Shown piece by piece: positions 10,925 to 21,784 of a stretch of 64,000 nt of DNA. Positions within the stretch are counted from its first letter, which is position 1. Every line of letters starts with the position of its first letter. Origin of the DNA: Incurvaria masculella (Eukaryota > Arthropoda > Insecta > Lepidoptera > Incurvariidae); NCBI GenBank assembly GCA_946894095.1, contig OX335652.1, positions 19,181,001 through 19,245,000 on the forward strand, read 5' to 3'. A program made the position numbers and the translations under genes. The notes below the pieces were generated by a model. That model ran no database searches, had not been told where the DNA came from, and saw only the letters and a program-made list of their open reading frames with translations.

Positions 10925-11216
10925 TTTTTAGGGTTCCGTACTCAAAGGGTGAAAACGGAACCCTATTACTAAGCCTCCGCTGTCCTTCCGTCCGTCCGTC
11001 CGTCCGTCTGTCACAGGGATGTATCTCATGAACCGTAATAGGTAGGCGGCTGAAATTTTCACAGAGTGTGTATTTATTTTGCCGCTATGGCAACAAATAG
11101 GTCAACTAAAAAAATAATAAAAAATAAAGGGTAAAAACGTGATTTTTTGTGTTAAATCTTGTACGATGGTACGGAACCCTTTGTGTGCGAGTCCGACTCG
11201 CACTTGGCGGGTTTTT
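10925..11216 (+). mobile_element. Family A element
   Basis: GGGTTCCGTACTC, then AAAACGGAACCC, a CCGT microsatellite (10985-11008), TGCCGCTATGGC, and GCGAGTCCGACTCGC to the end. Full length. Inserted in a T-rich target. Confidence 0.9.
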
Positions 11217-11362
11217 ATTATATACCTTGCTAATGTTTGCAATCACGATATTTGTTTACTGCAACTAAGTATTTGCAAACTTCTTCTCAAAAAATGCTTA
11301 CATGTAAAGTTTCGGTGTGCGTGTATATTTGTAATTATTTTCCTGCTCAAGGGCTTGACTGA

Positions 11363-11742
11363 TTTTTTTTTTTGTGTATGTGACTGGACATGGATGGCTA
11401 ATACCACACCTTCTGTCATGGTATTAGCCCACCACACCACATGGGAACTAGGAGCCATGCCAGGACCTTCCTTATATTGCACGGCTACATTGAACTGGAT
11501 GGAAAACACGGACAATTTTCATTGCCGCTTCGACCATCGTTCATCCAATGCGATGGTACCAACCCGGCGGGATAAACCCTACCACCTAGTATTAAGGAAG
11601 CGGACCTACAGTTTAACGTGGAATCCGAACCACGGCCAGCCTCTCTTAACGGTCGAATGGTCACCCATCCAAGACCAGACCGGACCCAGCGTTGCTTAAC
11701 TTCGGAGAGCGATCGCCGAAGTGTCGCGCCACTGGGCTATTG
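11363..11742 (-). mobile_element. SINE family B, full length, 5S rRNA-type head
   Basis: Read on the minus strand, the head includes GAAGTTAAGCAACGCTGGGT and GGATGGGTGACC, the A- and C-box parts of the 5S rRNA internal control region. It continues through the common body to the tail CATGTCCAGTCACATACAC and an A-rich end. A short insertion lies between the upstream GTGGCGCGACACTTCGGCGA and the 5S match. No functional 5S gene is present, because the rest of the 120-nt rRNA is missing. Confidence 0.88.
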
Positions 11743-11744
11743 AG

Positions 11745-12335
11745 GCTGACAAGTTATTATTATTTAATTGTATTTTTTATAATGTATTTTTCGTACTTAT
11801 GTATCTGGATACGTTTTTAGATTACGCATCGTTGGACCCAGTAGCTGGCTCAGTTGTCCCGAACCAGATATTTTGTTATCCTTATTTGTTGGTGAAAATT
11901 AAATACATAGGATATTAGTAGTAATTATATCCCTTCGGAAAATCGGAAATATGTTTCGAGAATATGAAATGTATTACGAGGACCTATGGAAGTAATATTT
12001 TGGTTACAAAATTGACAAATGAAGGCAGAAATCCTCTGCATTATACATTTTCAATATCATGTGCAGACAAAAGATTTCATTATCCGCGGATGCGAAACAG
12101 TCGCATATCTAATTCATTTTGGCGCGTTTCTTGTTTACGCAAGCAATTGCGTATGTACCAAGCTTGCGGGCACCACCGGAAGGCTAGCAGACATATTCTG
12201 GTGCCTAGCGCTGCAGTACAGATGGGAGAGAATTGTGTATTGTATTGTTTTATTTCATTCATAGGTAGGTTACCTACACTTGAACATGTCAAGAATCTTT
12301 TGAGATTGCCGCGGTCGTTAAGCATATTTGAAAAC
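11745..12335. other. No gene recognised
   Basis: Overlapping frames of 65-175 codons on both strands (the longest at 11964-12491) have no recognisable domain and no splice-site pattern. I treat them as chance. Confidence 0.35.
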
Positions 12336-12415
12336 ATGTTACGGCTTTTCACGCGCCTCGATCAGCTCAAAACGTCGGAGAATGTCTGCTCTCGCCGCGT
12401 GAAAAGCCGTAACAT
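12336..12415. repeat. Perfect 20-bp inverted repeat (hairpin)
   Basis: The arm ATGTTACGGCTTTTCACGCG at 12336-12355 has its exact reverse complement at 12396-12415, with a 40-bp loop. The direct repeat ACATGTCAAGAAT flanks the structure (about 12285 and 12423). Confidence 0.9.
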
Positions 12416-12756
12416 TTTTCAAACATGTCAAGAATTGTTAAGCAAGGTCAGTGTCGAAAATATTGCGCATGCTCTATTTCCATGCGTATAATAACTGGCA
12501 AACATACATTACCAGTCAAAAAATAAGTTTCAAACGGAATTCAAATGTAAGTAGTTAATTAATCAAAAATTAATCGCAAGAAATACATAAAGAGAAAAGT
12601 TAAAAATGTATATAAAAAAATTTTTTTAAAAATAATCTTACCAACTTAACCTAAATCTGATGCAATAGTGATGGTACTCAATGTAAATCTAGTCAAAAAT
12701 ATTTTACGAACTTGCTTGTGTAACTTACTTACACAATGTTTGCTCACATAGAATTA

Positions 12757-12830
12757 AACGTGGATGGACAATACCAAATCACATGTCAGGATAAGCCAGG
12801 ATCTTCCCTTTATATAAGTACGACTCCAGC
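12757..12830 (-). mobile_element. SINE family B, degenerate fragment
   Basis: GTGGATGGACAATACC and CCAGGATCTTCCCTTTATAT match the B tail in a diverged form. The middle is deleted. Confidence 0.5.
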
Positions 12831-13116
12831 GGGGCTGTATCGAGTCCAAGAAGCTAAGTCGGTGCTTAGTTGATTCGTCCCAGAGATGCGAACAATACTA
12901 CAATGGACCTTTTATGAGCTGGATGCACCAAGATTTATTTAGGCGAAAATTTACATGTAGAGGGTTACACCAATATATCTCTATGTCTATGGCAATACAT
13001 GGATTCAACGTACCTGACCTTATGACATTTGCTCTATATACTCCTAGGAGCAGCATATGCAAGGATTTGATTCTGAATTTTTCTTGCGAAATTTTTTCAT
13101 CATTTCCTCATTTTAT

Positions 13117-13407
13117 GAGTCCAAAACGATAAGTGAGTTTCGTCACGAATGCGAGCTGTTCCATGGTTTGGGATCCTGAAAACTGTAGGTCCCCTTCCCC
13201 TAGAAGATGGTAGGAGAAGGCCTGCCCGGGTTGGTACCATTGCATTCTTGCTGGATTGCAAGGGTGAACGATACAGCTATGAACTGTCCGCGTTTTCTAT
13301 CAAATTCAATGTTTTCGTGCTCGTAAAGAGAAGGTTCTGGCATGGCGCCTAAATCCTTCGGTAATGCGATATGTTATGACGGTGGGCGTGGTATTAGCCA
13401 TCTAACA
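13117..13407 (+). mobile_element. SINE family B, head-truncated
   Basis: It starts just after the tRNA-like head (CGTCACGAATGCGAGCTG), runs through the body (GGTTGGTACCATTGCATTC) and ends GTGGTATTAGCCATC. Part of the body is deleted (the GGTCGAAGCGGCAATG region). There is no A-rich tail. Confidence 0.75.
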
Positions 13408-13566
13408 GACACATTTCGAAACGACTGAGTTAAAGAGCAATTTGTGTAAAAATGATGTGACTTGAATCGAGAAAGGATTGCTAATATGTTTTGCACATTT
13501 GGAATGAATCGATGACGAAAAAATTAAGAAACAAATTTTTAGAACAAAAATGAGCAGAAGTGTCGT

Positions 13567-13738
13567 GCCCGGGTGGCCCAGAATAACGTTCCACGGTCAA
13601 ATCGATGTAATTCTTCGCAAAGGTCAGGTACGTAGCACCCGTAATCGTAGACCATGCATGAAAAGGGCTGTCTGTAGATGAAGCGAAAGAGGTGTGCTGT
13701 GATTGTACCGCGTGGTGCTCTATCATCTCTGCCTACCC
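13567..13738. repeat. Repeat family K copy 1
   Basis: Shares AAAGGTCA, TACGTAGCACCCGT and the following roughly 100 bp with 30938-31099. On the minus strand both read through a short peptide containing TGATYLTF, which may be a trace of a protein-coding transposon. Its identity is unknown. Confidence 0.5.
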
Positions 13739-13739
13739 C

Positions 13740-14075
13740 TCCAGGAAAGCGACGTGTATGTTCAGTGACATAAAACAGGTTTATGCATGTCCAATCGTAA
13801 CGGAATACGGCTGCCAGTTAGCATACAGGGAGCATAACCGAATCGAAGGCCACATCCGCCCCCCGTCTAGTGTTGACACGCAACAAACAGAACTTAGAGC
13901 CATTGTATCGTGGCAAATGGGAAGTGCCCCCAGCTCGGCGCTCCGAATGGGGTTTTGTCCAAACAGGAGCCCGCATGCGGCAGAGGGGGTGCGACGTACA
14001 CCCGTGCAGACGGCACGGGCGGCTCTATAGAACTTTTGGTGCAATTGGTTCTGAGCCCGTAGTCCGTCAAACGTA
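13740..14075. other. CpG-rich unique block, no gene recognised
   Basis: Four overlapping frames of 63-112 codons occur on both strands, an effect of high GC content. None shows a domain. It ends against MITE L copy 2. Confidence 0.3.
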
Positions 14076-14334
14076 CAAACGTCAAACTCCATAAAAGTTT
14101 TTACTAATATCTAGTTTTACTTCTTCAAGCTGTCAAAGTCAAACTTCAACAACAACAACAACAACACAAACAAAATCAAACGGCAACGTCGACGTATTTA
14201 CGGCAACGGTGAGTAAGCTGTCAAATCAAACTCGGACCCGCAAATGTTAGTTCGCTTAACGCCCACTGCGCGCGATCTTCAATTTCTGCGTACATTTGAA
14301 AACGCCAGTCGATCGGTTTGCCGTAAACGCCTAG
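14076..14334 (-). mobile_element. MITE family L copy 2 (one TIR kept)
   Basis: In the opposite orientation to 21785-22141 and lacking the first TIR. It keeps CTTCTTCAAGCTGTCAAAGT, CGGCAACGTCGACGTATTTA and the terminal GATCGGTTTGCCGTAAACGC. A CAA-rich insertion replaces part of the centre. Confidence 0.7.
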
Positions 14335-14615
14335 CAGCTCTGTAGAGTATTTTCGCTAGTACTCCCAGCTATCAATTATCATGTTCTCTTCAAAAATCTT
14401 TAATTCGAATTAAGCTAGAGAAATATAATGTAATGGAAAGAACATTTATATATAAAATTACATTTATAAAAACTTACTTATCCACTTTAACGATTGTGTA
14501 TTGCCTTTTGCATATATTTAGGACTCTGGAGTTATAATTAAGGCCGGATATCACCAAGTACTGATTATGTTTAATCGACACTTAAAGGGCCTTTATTATT
14601 AAAGTGCAAATGTAT

Positions 14616-14752
14616 CTTAAGTAAATATACTCGTTCATGCTAAGCACGTACGTCGCTTATTTCAAGGAATAATGTCTTTCTTTAATTAATGTGTTCTTGC
14701 TTCACGGTCGTTTATACATACATATATGTCACATTCCTTGATGTATCTTAGT
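14616..14752. mobile_element. Palindromic family M, collapsed copy
   Basis: TACGTCGCTTATTTCAAGG followed by TTGCTTCACGGTCGTTTATA and CACATTCCTTGATG. The outer arm is joined to its inverse and the centre is lost. Confidence 0.55.
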
Positions 14753-15089
14753 ACTGGTATAGATTGCAAGCTGGTATATATAAATCAGCACTTGGTGGGA
14801 AAGCCCTGCTCAAAATGAACCACCTGGAGGATTCCAAATAGTCCGAAAAACAAGGTCCTTTAATCTGAACCAATATACGTCGTCATCACAGTATTTACAT
14901 GACACATTTCCTTTTCTACATGTGGTGATTAGCCTAACGGCATATACCAATTGAGTAAGGGGCCTTTTATACCGTCAATACCAGTACAATATCATCACCA
15001 CTTTAGTAACGCATCCAATTAAGTTATATCAGTACTTAGGGAAAACAAACCTAGAACTTATAGAATGGAAGTGCATGTTATATGCATGT

Positions 15090-15339
15090 AGAATATTTAT
15101 TTATTTATTAATATAAGTTTATTGCACTGAAAAAAAATTTGGGCAAAAGGTACAACTTAATGCCGGAGGCATTTTCTACCAGTCTACCTTTGGGTATCGT
15201 GAGCAGTAGTGCGAGTAGTAACTATGGAGAAATAGCTTTAGAGGAAACATAATTCCTACACAATATACAACAAATACACACTATACTTAAACCTAAATAT
15301 ATAACTTATATAACTGTACATAAATATAACTACATAGAT
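15090..15339 (-). mobile_element. 3' end of a second LINE family
   Basis: On the minus strand it reads TAGACTGGTAGAAAATGCC, GGCATTAAGTTGTACCTTTT, TGCAATAAACTTA and an AAAT-type tail at 15092. I recall this 3' UTR ending from lepidopteran LINEs. It is 5'-truncated at the edge of a family A copy, which may be its target. Confidence 0.6.
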
Positions 15340-15746
15340 CCGTACCATCGTACAAGATTTAACACCAATAAAACAGGTTTTATTTATGGGAGCCCACAAT
15401 TTGTTTTATTATTATTATTTTTTTATGTTTTTTAACTGTTTGTTGTTATAGCGGCGGAATAAATTTAAGCTGCCTATCTATTACGGTTTATGAGATAGAG
15501 CCCTGTGACCGACGGACAGACGGATGGACGGACGGACGGACTGCGGAGGCTTAGTAAACACACACACCCTTACACACCCTTAAACATACTCTCCACTATT
15601 ACAAATTTTTATGTTGAAAACTATTAATTGGCATTATGTTTAGTTTTTAAAACCTGTTTTGTATTAGTTTTAAGCTGTTAGTTTTCCAAATAAATAAATA
15701 AATAAATAATAGGGTTCCGTTGGCACCCTTTGGACACGGAACCCTA
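15340..15746 (-). mobile_element. Family A element interrupted by a LINE
   Basis: Starts CCGTACCATCGTACAAG and ends TTTGGACACGGAACCCTAAA. The outer GGCCAAGTGCGAG end is missing. It is split after CTTAGTAA at 15557 by a LINE 3' end and resumes at TAGGGTTCCG (15710). Confidence 0.85.
15558..15709 (+). mobile_element. 5'-truncated LINE 3' UTR nested in family A
   Basis: Nearly identical to the reverse complement of about 388-540, including TTAATTGGCATTATGTTTAG and the (AAAT)n tail. It is a second insertion of the LINE at 384-2541 and defines the 3' end of that family. Confidence 0.88.
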
Positions 15747-16180
15747 AAAACGAGAACATCGCGTAGAGTCTAAAATTGGTTTCGTGTTATGAAGTGACCC
15801 GCGTTCTCGATGAAAATGTAAATTTCAATCTCGGCTTAGAAAGAGGTCAGGCGTTATGGATGAAATAGAAATTGGGTCAAACTCTCTGTGTAAAATGATA
15901 ACGCCTCGATAGGATTCCAAATAAACGGTAGGTTCGCACATAGGAGTTCTATTGTTTCAAACTAATTATGTACGTACAATGTCCACATTTGGATAACTAA
16001 CGGCGATCTATTTGGAAGGGTGAACAGAGTCAGCAAACGATCTACATAATGCTCAATATTGATTTAGCATCTGTAATATCACAGTATTATTGAGAAGATT
16101 CGAGGTTAATGTATCTATAAAACTGAAAATGTCTAGGCATTTATATACACGTTTAGTGAATACAATAGAATTTAGAGTAA

Positions 16181-16447
16181 ACTAGCTGAGGAACCCCGGT
16201 CCTCGTGGGTCAATGTCGTTTTGGGCTAGTTTTGTGCTGTTTTTTTTTTCGGGAGGTTCCACATAACAAACTTCATCCCCTATTTCAACCCCTTAGAGTA
16301 TAATTTTGGTCACAAAATGTAGCCTATGTCCTTTTCCAAGGTCCCGACTATCTCTATACCAAATTTCATTAAAATATCTTTAGCGGTTTAGGAGTGAAAA
16401 CGTACTAGACAGACAGAGTTACTTTCGAATTTATAATATTAGTATGG
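16181..16447 (+). mobile_element. Non-autonomous repeat ending TTATAATATTAGTATGGA
   Basis: Starts ACTAGCTGAGGAACCCCGG, has CAAATTTCATTAAAATATC, GACAGACAGAG and ends TTATAATATTAGTATGGA. I recall this ending as one of the commonest dispersed repeats of Lepidoptera. The superfamily is uncertain. Confidence 0.6.
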
Positions 16448-16639
16448 ATACACAGAAGCGTATACAATTTGAGTGTATTTTATCAAACGATTGATATAAT
16501 ATGATGATAGTTTTTTGAATTTTCGGATTCTGTTAGATAGCAAGACACCTCTGTAAAGAGTTTGACACTTATTCTGTGTGCTTAAAATTATTGTCAGTCA
16601 ATATAAGATAACCCAAATATTTGGTTCTTAGGAGCCAGA

Positions 16640-16912
16640 AATGGTATAATTTTTTTATGAAACTAAACATGACTTACTTTTATGATGTTAGTCAAATACG
16701 TCATAACATGGGAACTACAGGCGCCATGACAGTAGCTTCTATTTATTATGAGGTTACATTAAACTGGATAAAGGACACGAAGAAGACCGTCTTTCATTCA
16801 ATCTGATGGGGGAATTACTTAACTTAGTAAATACAGTTTTACGTGGAATCGGAACCAGGATCAGCCTCAATGGTCGAACAATCACCCACCCGGAACCGGA
16901 ACCAGTCATTAT
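16640..16912 (-). mobile_element. SINE family B, strongly diverged
   Basis: ACATGGGAACTACAGGCGCC, TTAAACTGGATAAAGGACAC and TTTTACGTGGAATCGGAACC match the B body. Past the body, AATGGTCGAACAATCACCCA matches the 5S-type head, so this is an old 5S-headed copy. Confidence 0.65.
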
Positions 16913-18374
16913 TATATAAAGATAATATATATACACTTGAAGAAAAACTCGCTTGCTGGAAAAACATTACAACCGTGAATGGACGGCTATTATGTTGTTT
17001 CTGGTCGCTTACGATGTATGTATAAGAACAGCGCTATTACTTACTAAGTAAGAGAAGGCGGCCCAGGCGAGACCTCAAGTCCATCGCTGGCGGCGATACA
17101 GGTGTCCAAATGGATTGTAATATAAGATTTACGATAAAGGCGTTCGCTGCAGTTTATTCTAAGTTCTCTCACGCCCTAGATTCCGGAGACGCGAATGTGT
17201 ATCATTGTCTACCGGAGATATATTCCCGCGTAACTTTGTTCCCACATACAGCTTGTTTTGACGTTACATAATGTGGTTACATCAGAATGCTTTCGCTGTT
17301 TTGCGTTACGCGTCAAATGTGTATTTGCACTTCGACGAATATGATATGTGGGACTCGATGTTCACATAGATGGAAAAAATGTGACGCACTTGCATTGTAC
17401 GCAGAATGCGACACTTCTATCAACCGTTGCTAAGTGACGCTCTTTTCAAATATCACTTTTTAAAATGTGTAAAGGCATACAGCCTGTTACACTAGTTATC
17501 TTTAATAGGAAATTACATATTCTTATACATTTACATATACAATTTAAATGAATGAAATGAAATTACATATACATAACTTCAAAAGAACGTAATTTTCGAT
17601 TACAATACCTACAAGTTTGATTAATAAAAGATGTTTTTCATAATTATTCACCTTAATTTGTATTTTGTCCCAATTGAAAGAAAGAAAGAAAGAAAATACA
17701 TTTTTTCAACAATTACATAATCGATTACACGTAATAAAATATAATAAATTGACAGATATAAAAAAATTACATATTTAATTTAAATTAATTGTTGAAAAGG
17801 ATTTCACACAGCACGTTGCGATAGAACATATTAGTTCCATCGCAGCTGGTTTTAAGTGAACTCCTATTATCTAAAAAGTAAATAAAAAAAAAATGAGGTA
17901 GCGGAAATCACAAAAAAGACCAAATGAAAGAAGTAAACTAGTATAACAATCACATATGATAAAACAACAACATTATATTAACTAAAGGAAAATATTTTAA
18001 CAAAAGTAAACAACATTTCAAAGCAATTTTTTTTACAAACACAAGAACCAAATTATTAATTTTGAATGTTGTGGACTCTCCTGCCAACAATTGCTTTAAA
18101 TTTAAGTACATTTCACATCTATAGGTATATTTAATTTGAAATATTAATAAAATAATATTACTTAGAGCACATAATCGTTTACATTGAAAGTCAAATCAAA
18201 TGAAAGTTTTTTATTTGCACACATTAAAAAAAAATTACAGTATATAGCATATAAATATATTCCTGTGGCATCGTCAGTTTTCCTTTTATCTACAGGTTAT
18301 ATTTTAAGACTGCTTCATTGAATTATATAGAAATCATTGGACTGCTTATAAATATTCAGTTATATAATAATATT
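16913..18374. other. AT-rich region, no gene recognised
   Basis: Contains a short (GAAA)n run near 17680. A minus-strand AT-rich stretch at 18195-18300 could be a LINE 3' end but has no match within the window. No coding evidence. Confidence 0.4.
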
Positions 18375-18378
18375 AAAA

Positions 18379-18482
18379 AACCAGCCAAGTGCGAGTCGGA
18401 CGCGCACACGAAGGGTTCCGTACCACTTTTTTTGACTTTATTGTCAAAAACCGGCCAAGTGCCGGTTTTTGTCAATAAAGTC
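18379..18482 (-). mobile_element. Family A terminal fragments forming a snap-back
   Basis: CCAGCCAAGTGCGAGTCGG through GGGTTCCGTACC is the start of a family A copy. It is followed at 18432-18480 by an inverted pair of about 22 bp (GACTTTATTG, CAAAAACCGGC and their complement) around CAAGT. Only the first 20 bases of a second A copy are present. Confidence 0.7.
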
Positions 18483-18516
18483 GTTACCTATTTAAGCCAA
18501 GAAATAAGTTAAATTG

Positions 18517-18612
18517 AATATGGTCGAAGCAGCAATGACAATTATGCCTTATTTTCATGGGGTTAAATGTAGCCATGAACATAAAGGTCCTGTCATGGCA
18601 TCTCATTTATAC
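18517..18612 (+). mobile_element. SINE family B, diverged body fragment
   Basis: ATGGTCGAAGCAGCAATGAC, AATGTAGCCATGAACATAAA and GTCCTGTCATGGCATC match the B body. Confidence 0.6.
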
Positions 18613-19258
18613 GGATTTACGTCATCCATGTCGAGAGAAAAACAAAATACATTTTTAACGTTACTTGTCCAAAATGTTAAAATGTTGAAGACGTTTATTT
18701 TACCACCTTCTATCGCCTATCGCAGATAACGAACATAACTGCAGATAACTAATTTCGTTTTATAGGTTAGGTTAGGTACTAACCACAGATATTTTAAGTA
18801 GACAATATCTGTGGTACTAACCATACTTTTACCATGCCTTCACTAACGCACGTGTTTTTCGTGAAGGAAAATCTTTGGCTTTGGTCAAACATCAGAAAGA
18901 TATCCATATTCATATTTAGCGCTGGCACCATGAACGGAAACATGGGCCGTAATACGAGTCAGACAGCCCACAGTGATGTCATTCCGTTCAAAGCGAACGG
19001 AAAATGCAGAATGGCTGCGACAGGATAATAATGGAGGGCGGCGATCCGTCTAACGGGCTGAACAGAATTATGCAGGCATTAGCCCCTACATAGTGCACCC
19101 ATTCAGGGTTGCTAGCACACAATAATGTGCTGACATTAAGGCGTCTGCACTCGTGAAAAGCGGCACTGACACTGTTGGGCACACTCGCGGCGAGGCGACG
19201 AGCGAACATGCTGCAACGTCGCTGGCGATAATTTCGCTATGAATCGATCTTTCGCTTT

Positions 19259-19640
19259 CGTTTTGTTTTTTATGTGACTGGACATGGATGGCTAATACCA
19301 CACCTTCTGTCATGGTATTAGCCCAACACACCACATGGGAACTAGGTGCCATGCCAGGAACTTCCTTATATTGCACGGCTACATTGAACTGGATGGAAAA
19401 CACGGACAATTTTCATTGCCGCTTCGACCATCGTTCATCCAATGCGATGGTACCAACCCGGGCGGGATTAACCCTACCCCCTAGTAAGTAAGGAAGGGGA
19501 CCTACAGTTTAACGTGGAATCCGAACCACGGCCAGCCTCTCTCAACGGTCGAATGGTCACCCATCCAAGACCAGACCGGACCCAGCGTTGCTTAACTTCG
19601 ATCGCCGAAGTGTCGCGCCACTGGGCCACTGAGGCTGTGG
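19259..19640 (-). mobile_element. SINE family B, full length, 5S rRNA-type head
   Basis: The best-preserved 5S-headed copy. On the minus strand: AGTGGCCCAGTGGCGCGACA, then ATCGAAGTTAAGCAACGCTG, GGTCCGGTCTGGTCTTGG, GATGGGTGACC, then the common body (TTCGGATTCCACG through GGTCGAAGCGGCAATG) and the tail GTCCAGTCACATAAAAAAC. The 5S A box, intermediate element and C box are all present in order, so a type 1 pol III promoter is plausible. Confidence 0.92.
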
Positions 19641-20141
19641 GCCTTCACTCCCCATACAAACGTGTAAAAAAAATATGCGCATATTTCTTGTCGGAAATCC
19701 AAAATTATACTCAATACAGCTTTATTTGAACGAACTAGATGTCTGATGACCATTGCATTATAAAATAGTGTTTGGTTTCTAAGCTATAAGGTTTTAAATT
19801 TTTCGCGCGTTTTAAAAATAACTTTGGAAGTGGATTGCTCAACGATCAAGTAAAAAAATCTTAAAAAGATTATTCATAAGACAAAGCTTGTTTCATGAAT
19901 ATTGATAATCAATTTGGTTTGTTTGATTTTTGACTACAGCGGTCTTAATTTACTTTTAGCTATAAATTTTCGTAAATCTTACCAAATAAAACACTATGCG
20001 TATTGCTTTGCGGACATATCGCATCCTCTTTATCACGGAGCCTGTCTTTTTCTTTGAAACAGAGAAGGTCCCAGAGCGCAATAGCACGGTTTTGTACCGT
20101 GCCCAGGAATTAGTTAGTCCCGCCGTGAAGGGCCTCCTTAA
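19637..20141 (-). mobile_element. MITE family C copy 2
   Basis: Reverse orientation, ending GGCCTCCTTAA. The TIR is eroded where it meets the SINE head (GTGGGCCTTCACTCCCC). It includes GACTACAGCGGTC and AACGAACTAGATGTCTGATG. Confidence 0.8.
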
Positions 20142-20869
20142 TGTCTTATCAAAGGGAATATTAATTTATGGAATTCGGTAAATATCACTAATTGTGGGAT
20201 TACAATTTATTTTATGGAATAAGGTTTGAGAAAATCTAATATTTTATTTCTCTCTTAAAGGAAGAAATCTACTGAAACTATTGAATGTAATGACTTATTA
20301 ACAGACATTTATAAATATGTTTAATTTTAAGCTATCTCGCTCTTCCTATAATTACCTAAAAAGGTGATTTTCATAAACATATTACAAGACTGTCGGAAGA
20401 ACAGATTTAGACAGCAGGACAGCCAGTTCTGAAAAAAAAAAAAACCATTATAATTATTTAAGAATTTCGTGATATTTCTTAAAATAAGATTTTTCGAATT
20501 GGCATAAATCAATAAAACCTATACATTTTCTGTGTTAATTTACTACAAGCTTTTATTGATTTTGGTTATTATTTCCTGGACTATATCAGTCTAGTTAAAA
20601 CGTTAACTTTTAAAACACTTGTAAGATTAGATATAAATTAAAATAAGTTAAGTATTATATAGGTATTGTGTTTTTAAAAAGCAGGAAAAATAAATCATGT
20701 CTAATTTTTTTTCTTACAGATTCTTTGCTTCCCGCTATTCAGTGCGGCCTCTGTAGAAACGACGTCGGAAGTAGCGCGCTGCTGTAGTGCATCCAATAAA
20801 AGCATTCAAAAGAGAAGTTGTGAACATTACGCGAGTACAGCTATGAAATGTTCACTTTTTGGACATATA

Positions 20870-21659
20870 CTAGGAGGTCGCGACAAAAATGGTAACGATA
20901 ACGTAAATGGCTGAAACTGGGTTCACAGGATAAAGACCAACCCTCTGAATCTAAATGTGTCAGTCTGCCTGTGCCAAGTGGTTGCGTTAAGTAGATAACG
21001 CGCCTGAAAAAGTAGGTTGTATGGTGACAAAAATATACATGATAAGGTAAATGTATGCAAATGACGAAGCGTGAAAGGATCAGTACATACTTTGTTAGCA
21101 ATACAAAAAATGAACAAATATTTGATTGCATATCAAAGTTATAGGCGATAGATATAAATTAAGGTACTAGGTAAGTTACTAGCATATAACATCTTTAATA
21201 TAAAAGTTAATCAGTAGCTGTAAGTTTTTCTTATTTAGTTTTTCTGTTCTACACTATACATATACTGCTTCGTCCTACTACTTTTGCTAAACTTGTGAAA
21301 TACGAAGCTGGACTAACATATTTTCTAAGCAATATATTAACACTTATATTAAGTTTTCTATGTTACTCTGTTTCTTTTTCTTGAAATAAATAAATAAAAA
21401 AAAAAGGTATATTTAAGTATTTAATAAAAAAATCGACTGGTTATTGTTGCATAATTAATAGGTATCAATGTTTCTAGAAAATCAATACATTGATCAGGAG
21501 GTACATTCCAACATCTATTTTATATAGCCAACCTAGATAACGCAACCACTTGGAACAGGCAGGCCGACATATTTAGCATCAGAGGGTTGGTCTCTAACAT
21601 GTGAACCCAGATTTAGCCATTTACCTTATCGTGACCAAAAATGTCGTGACCTCCCGGAA
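20870..21659 (+). mobile_element. Long-TIR MITE family E copy 1
   Basis: The left end TAGGAGGTCGCGACAAAAAT and right end GACCTCCCGGAA are the start of inverted repeats of about 130 bp sharing AAATGGCTGA/CTGGGTTCAC and GTGGTTGCGTTA. The centre includes GGTTATTGTTGCATAATTAA. It is enlarged by a roughly 237-bp insertion at 21167-21403. No transposase. Confidence 0.82.
21167..21403 (+). mobile_element. Retroposed LINE 3' end nested in MITE E
   Basis: Absent from E copies at 24125 and 29315. It ends GAAATAAATAAATAAAAAAA and is flanked by AAGGTA (21161-21166 and 21404-21409), a possible 6-bp target duplication. Confidence 0.6.
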
Positions 21660-21784
21660 TAACACGCTACGCTGCTGTCAGTTCGAATACCAGCACAGAG
21701 AAGATCAAAATGTGTTGTCAAAATGTTGTCTCACCCAATCTATTGTATGAAGCTGGTGGCACAACTTTTTGATTTAATTATATT

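Noticed and set aside
11139..11699. 186-codon plus frame
   Set aside because: It spans family A and SINE B. Its peptide recurs at 4307 and 19288 because the SINE recurs, not because of a gene.
13692..14094. Overlapping 74-112 codon frames on both strands
   Set aside because: GC-rich DNA gives long frames by chance. No domain, no splice structure, and they run into MITE L.
19560..19610. 5S rRNA gene
   Set aside because: Only the internal control region is present, fused to a SINE body. The rest of the 120-nt 5S sequence is absent.
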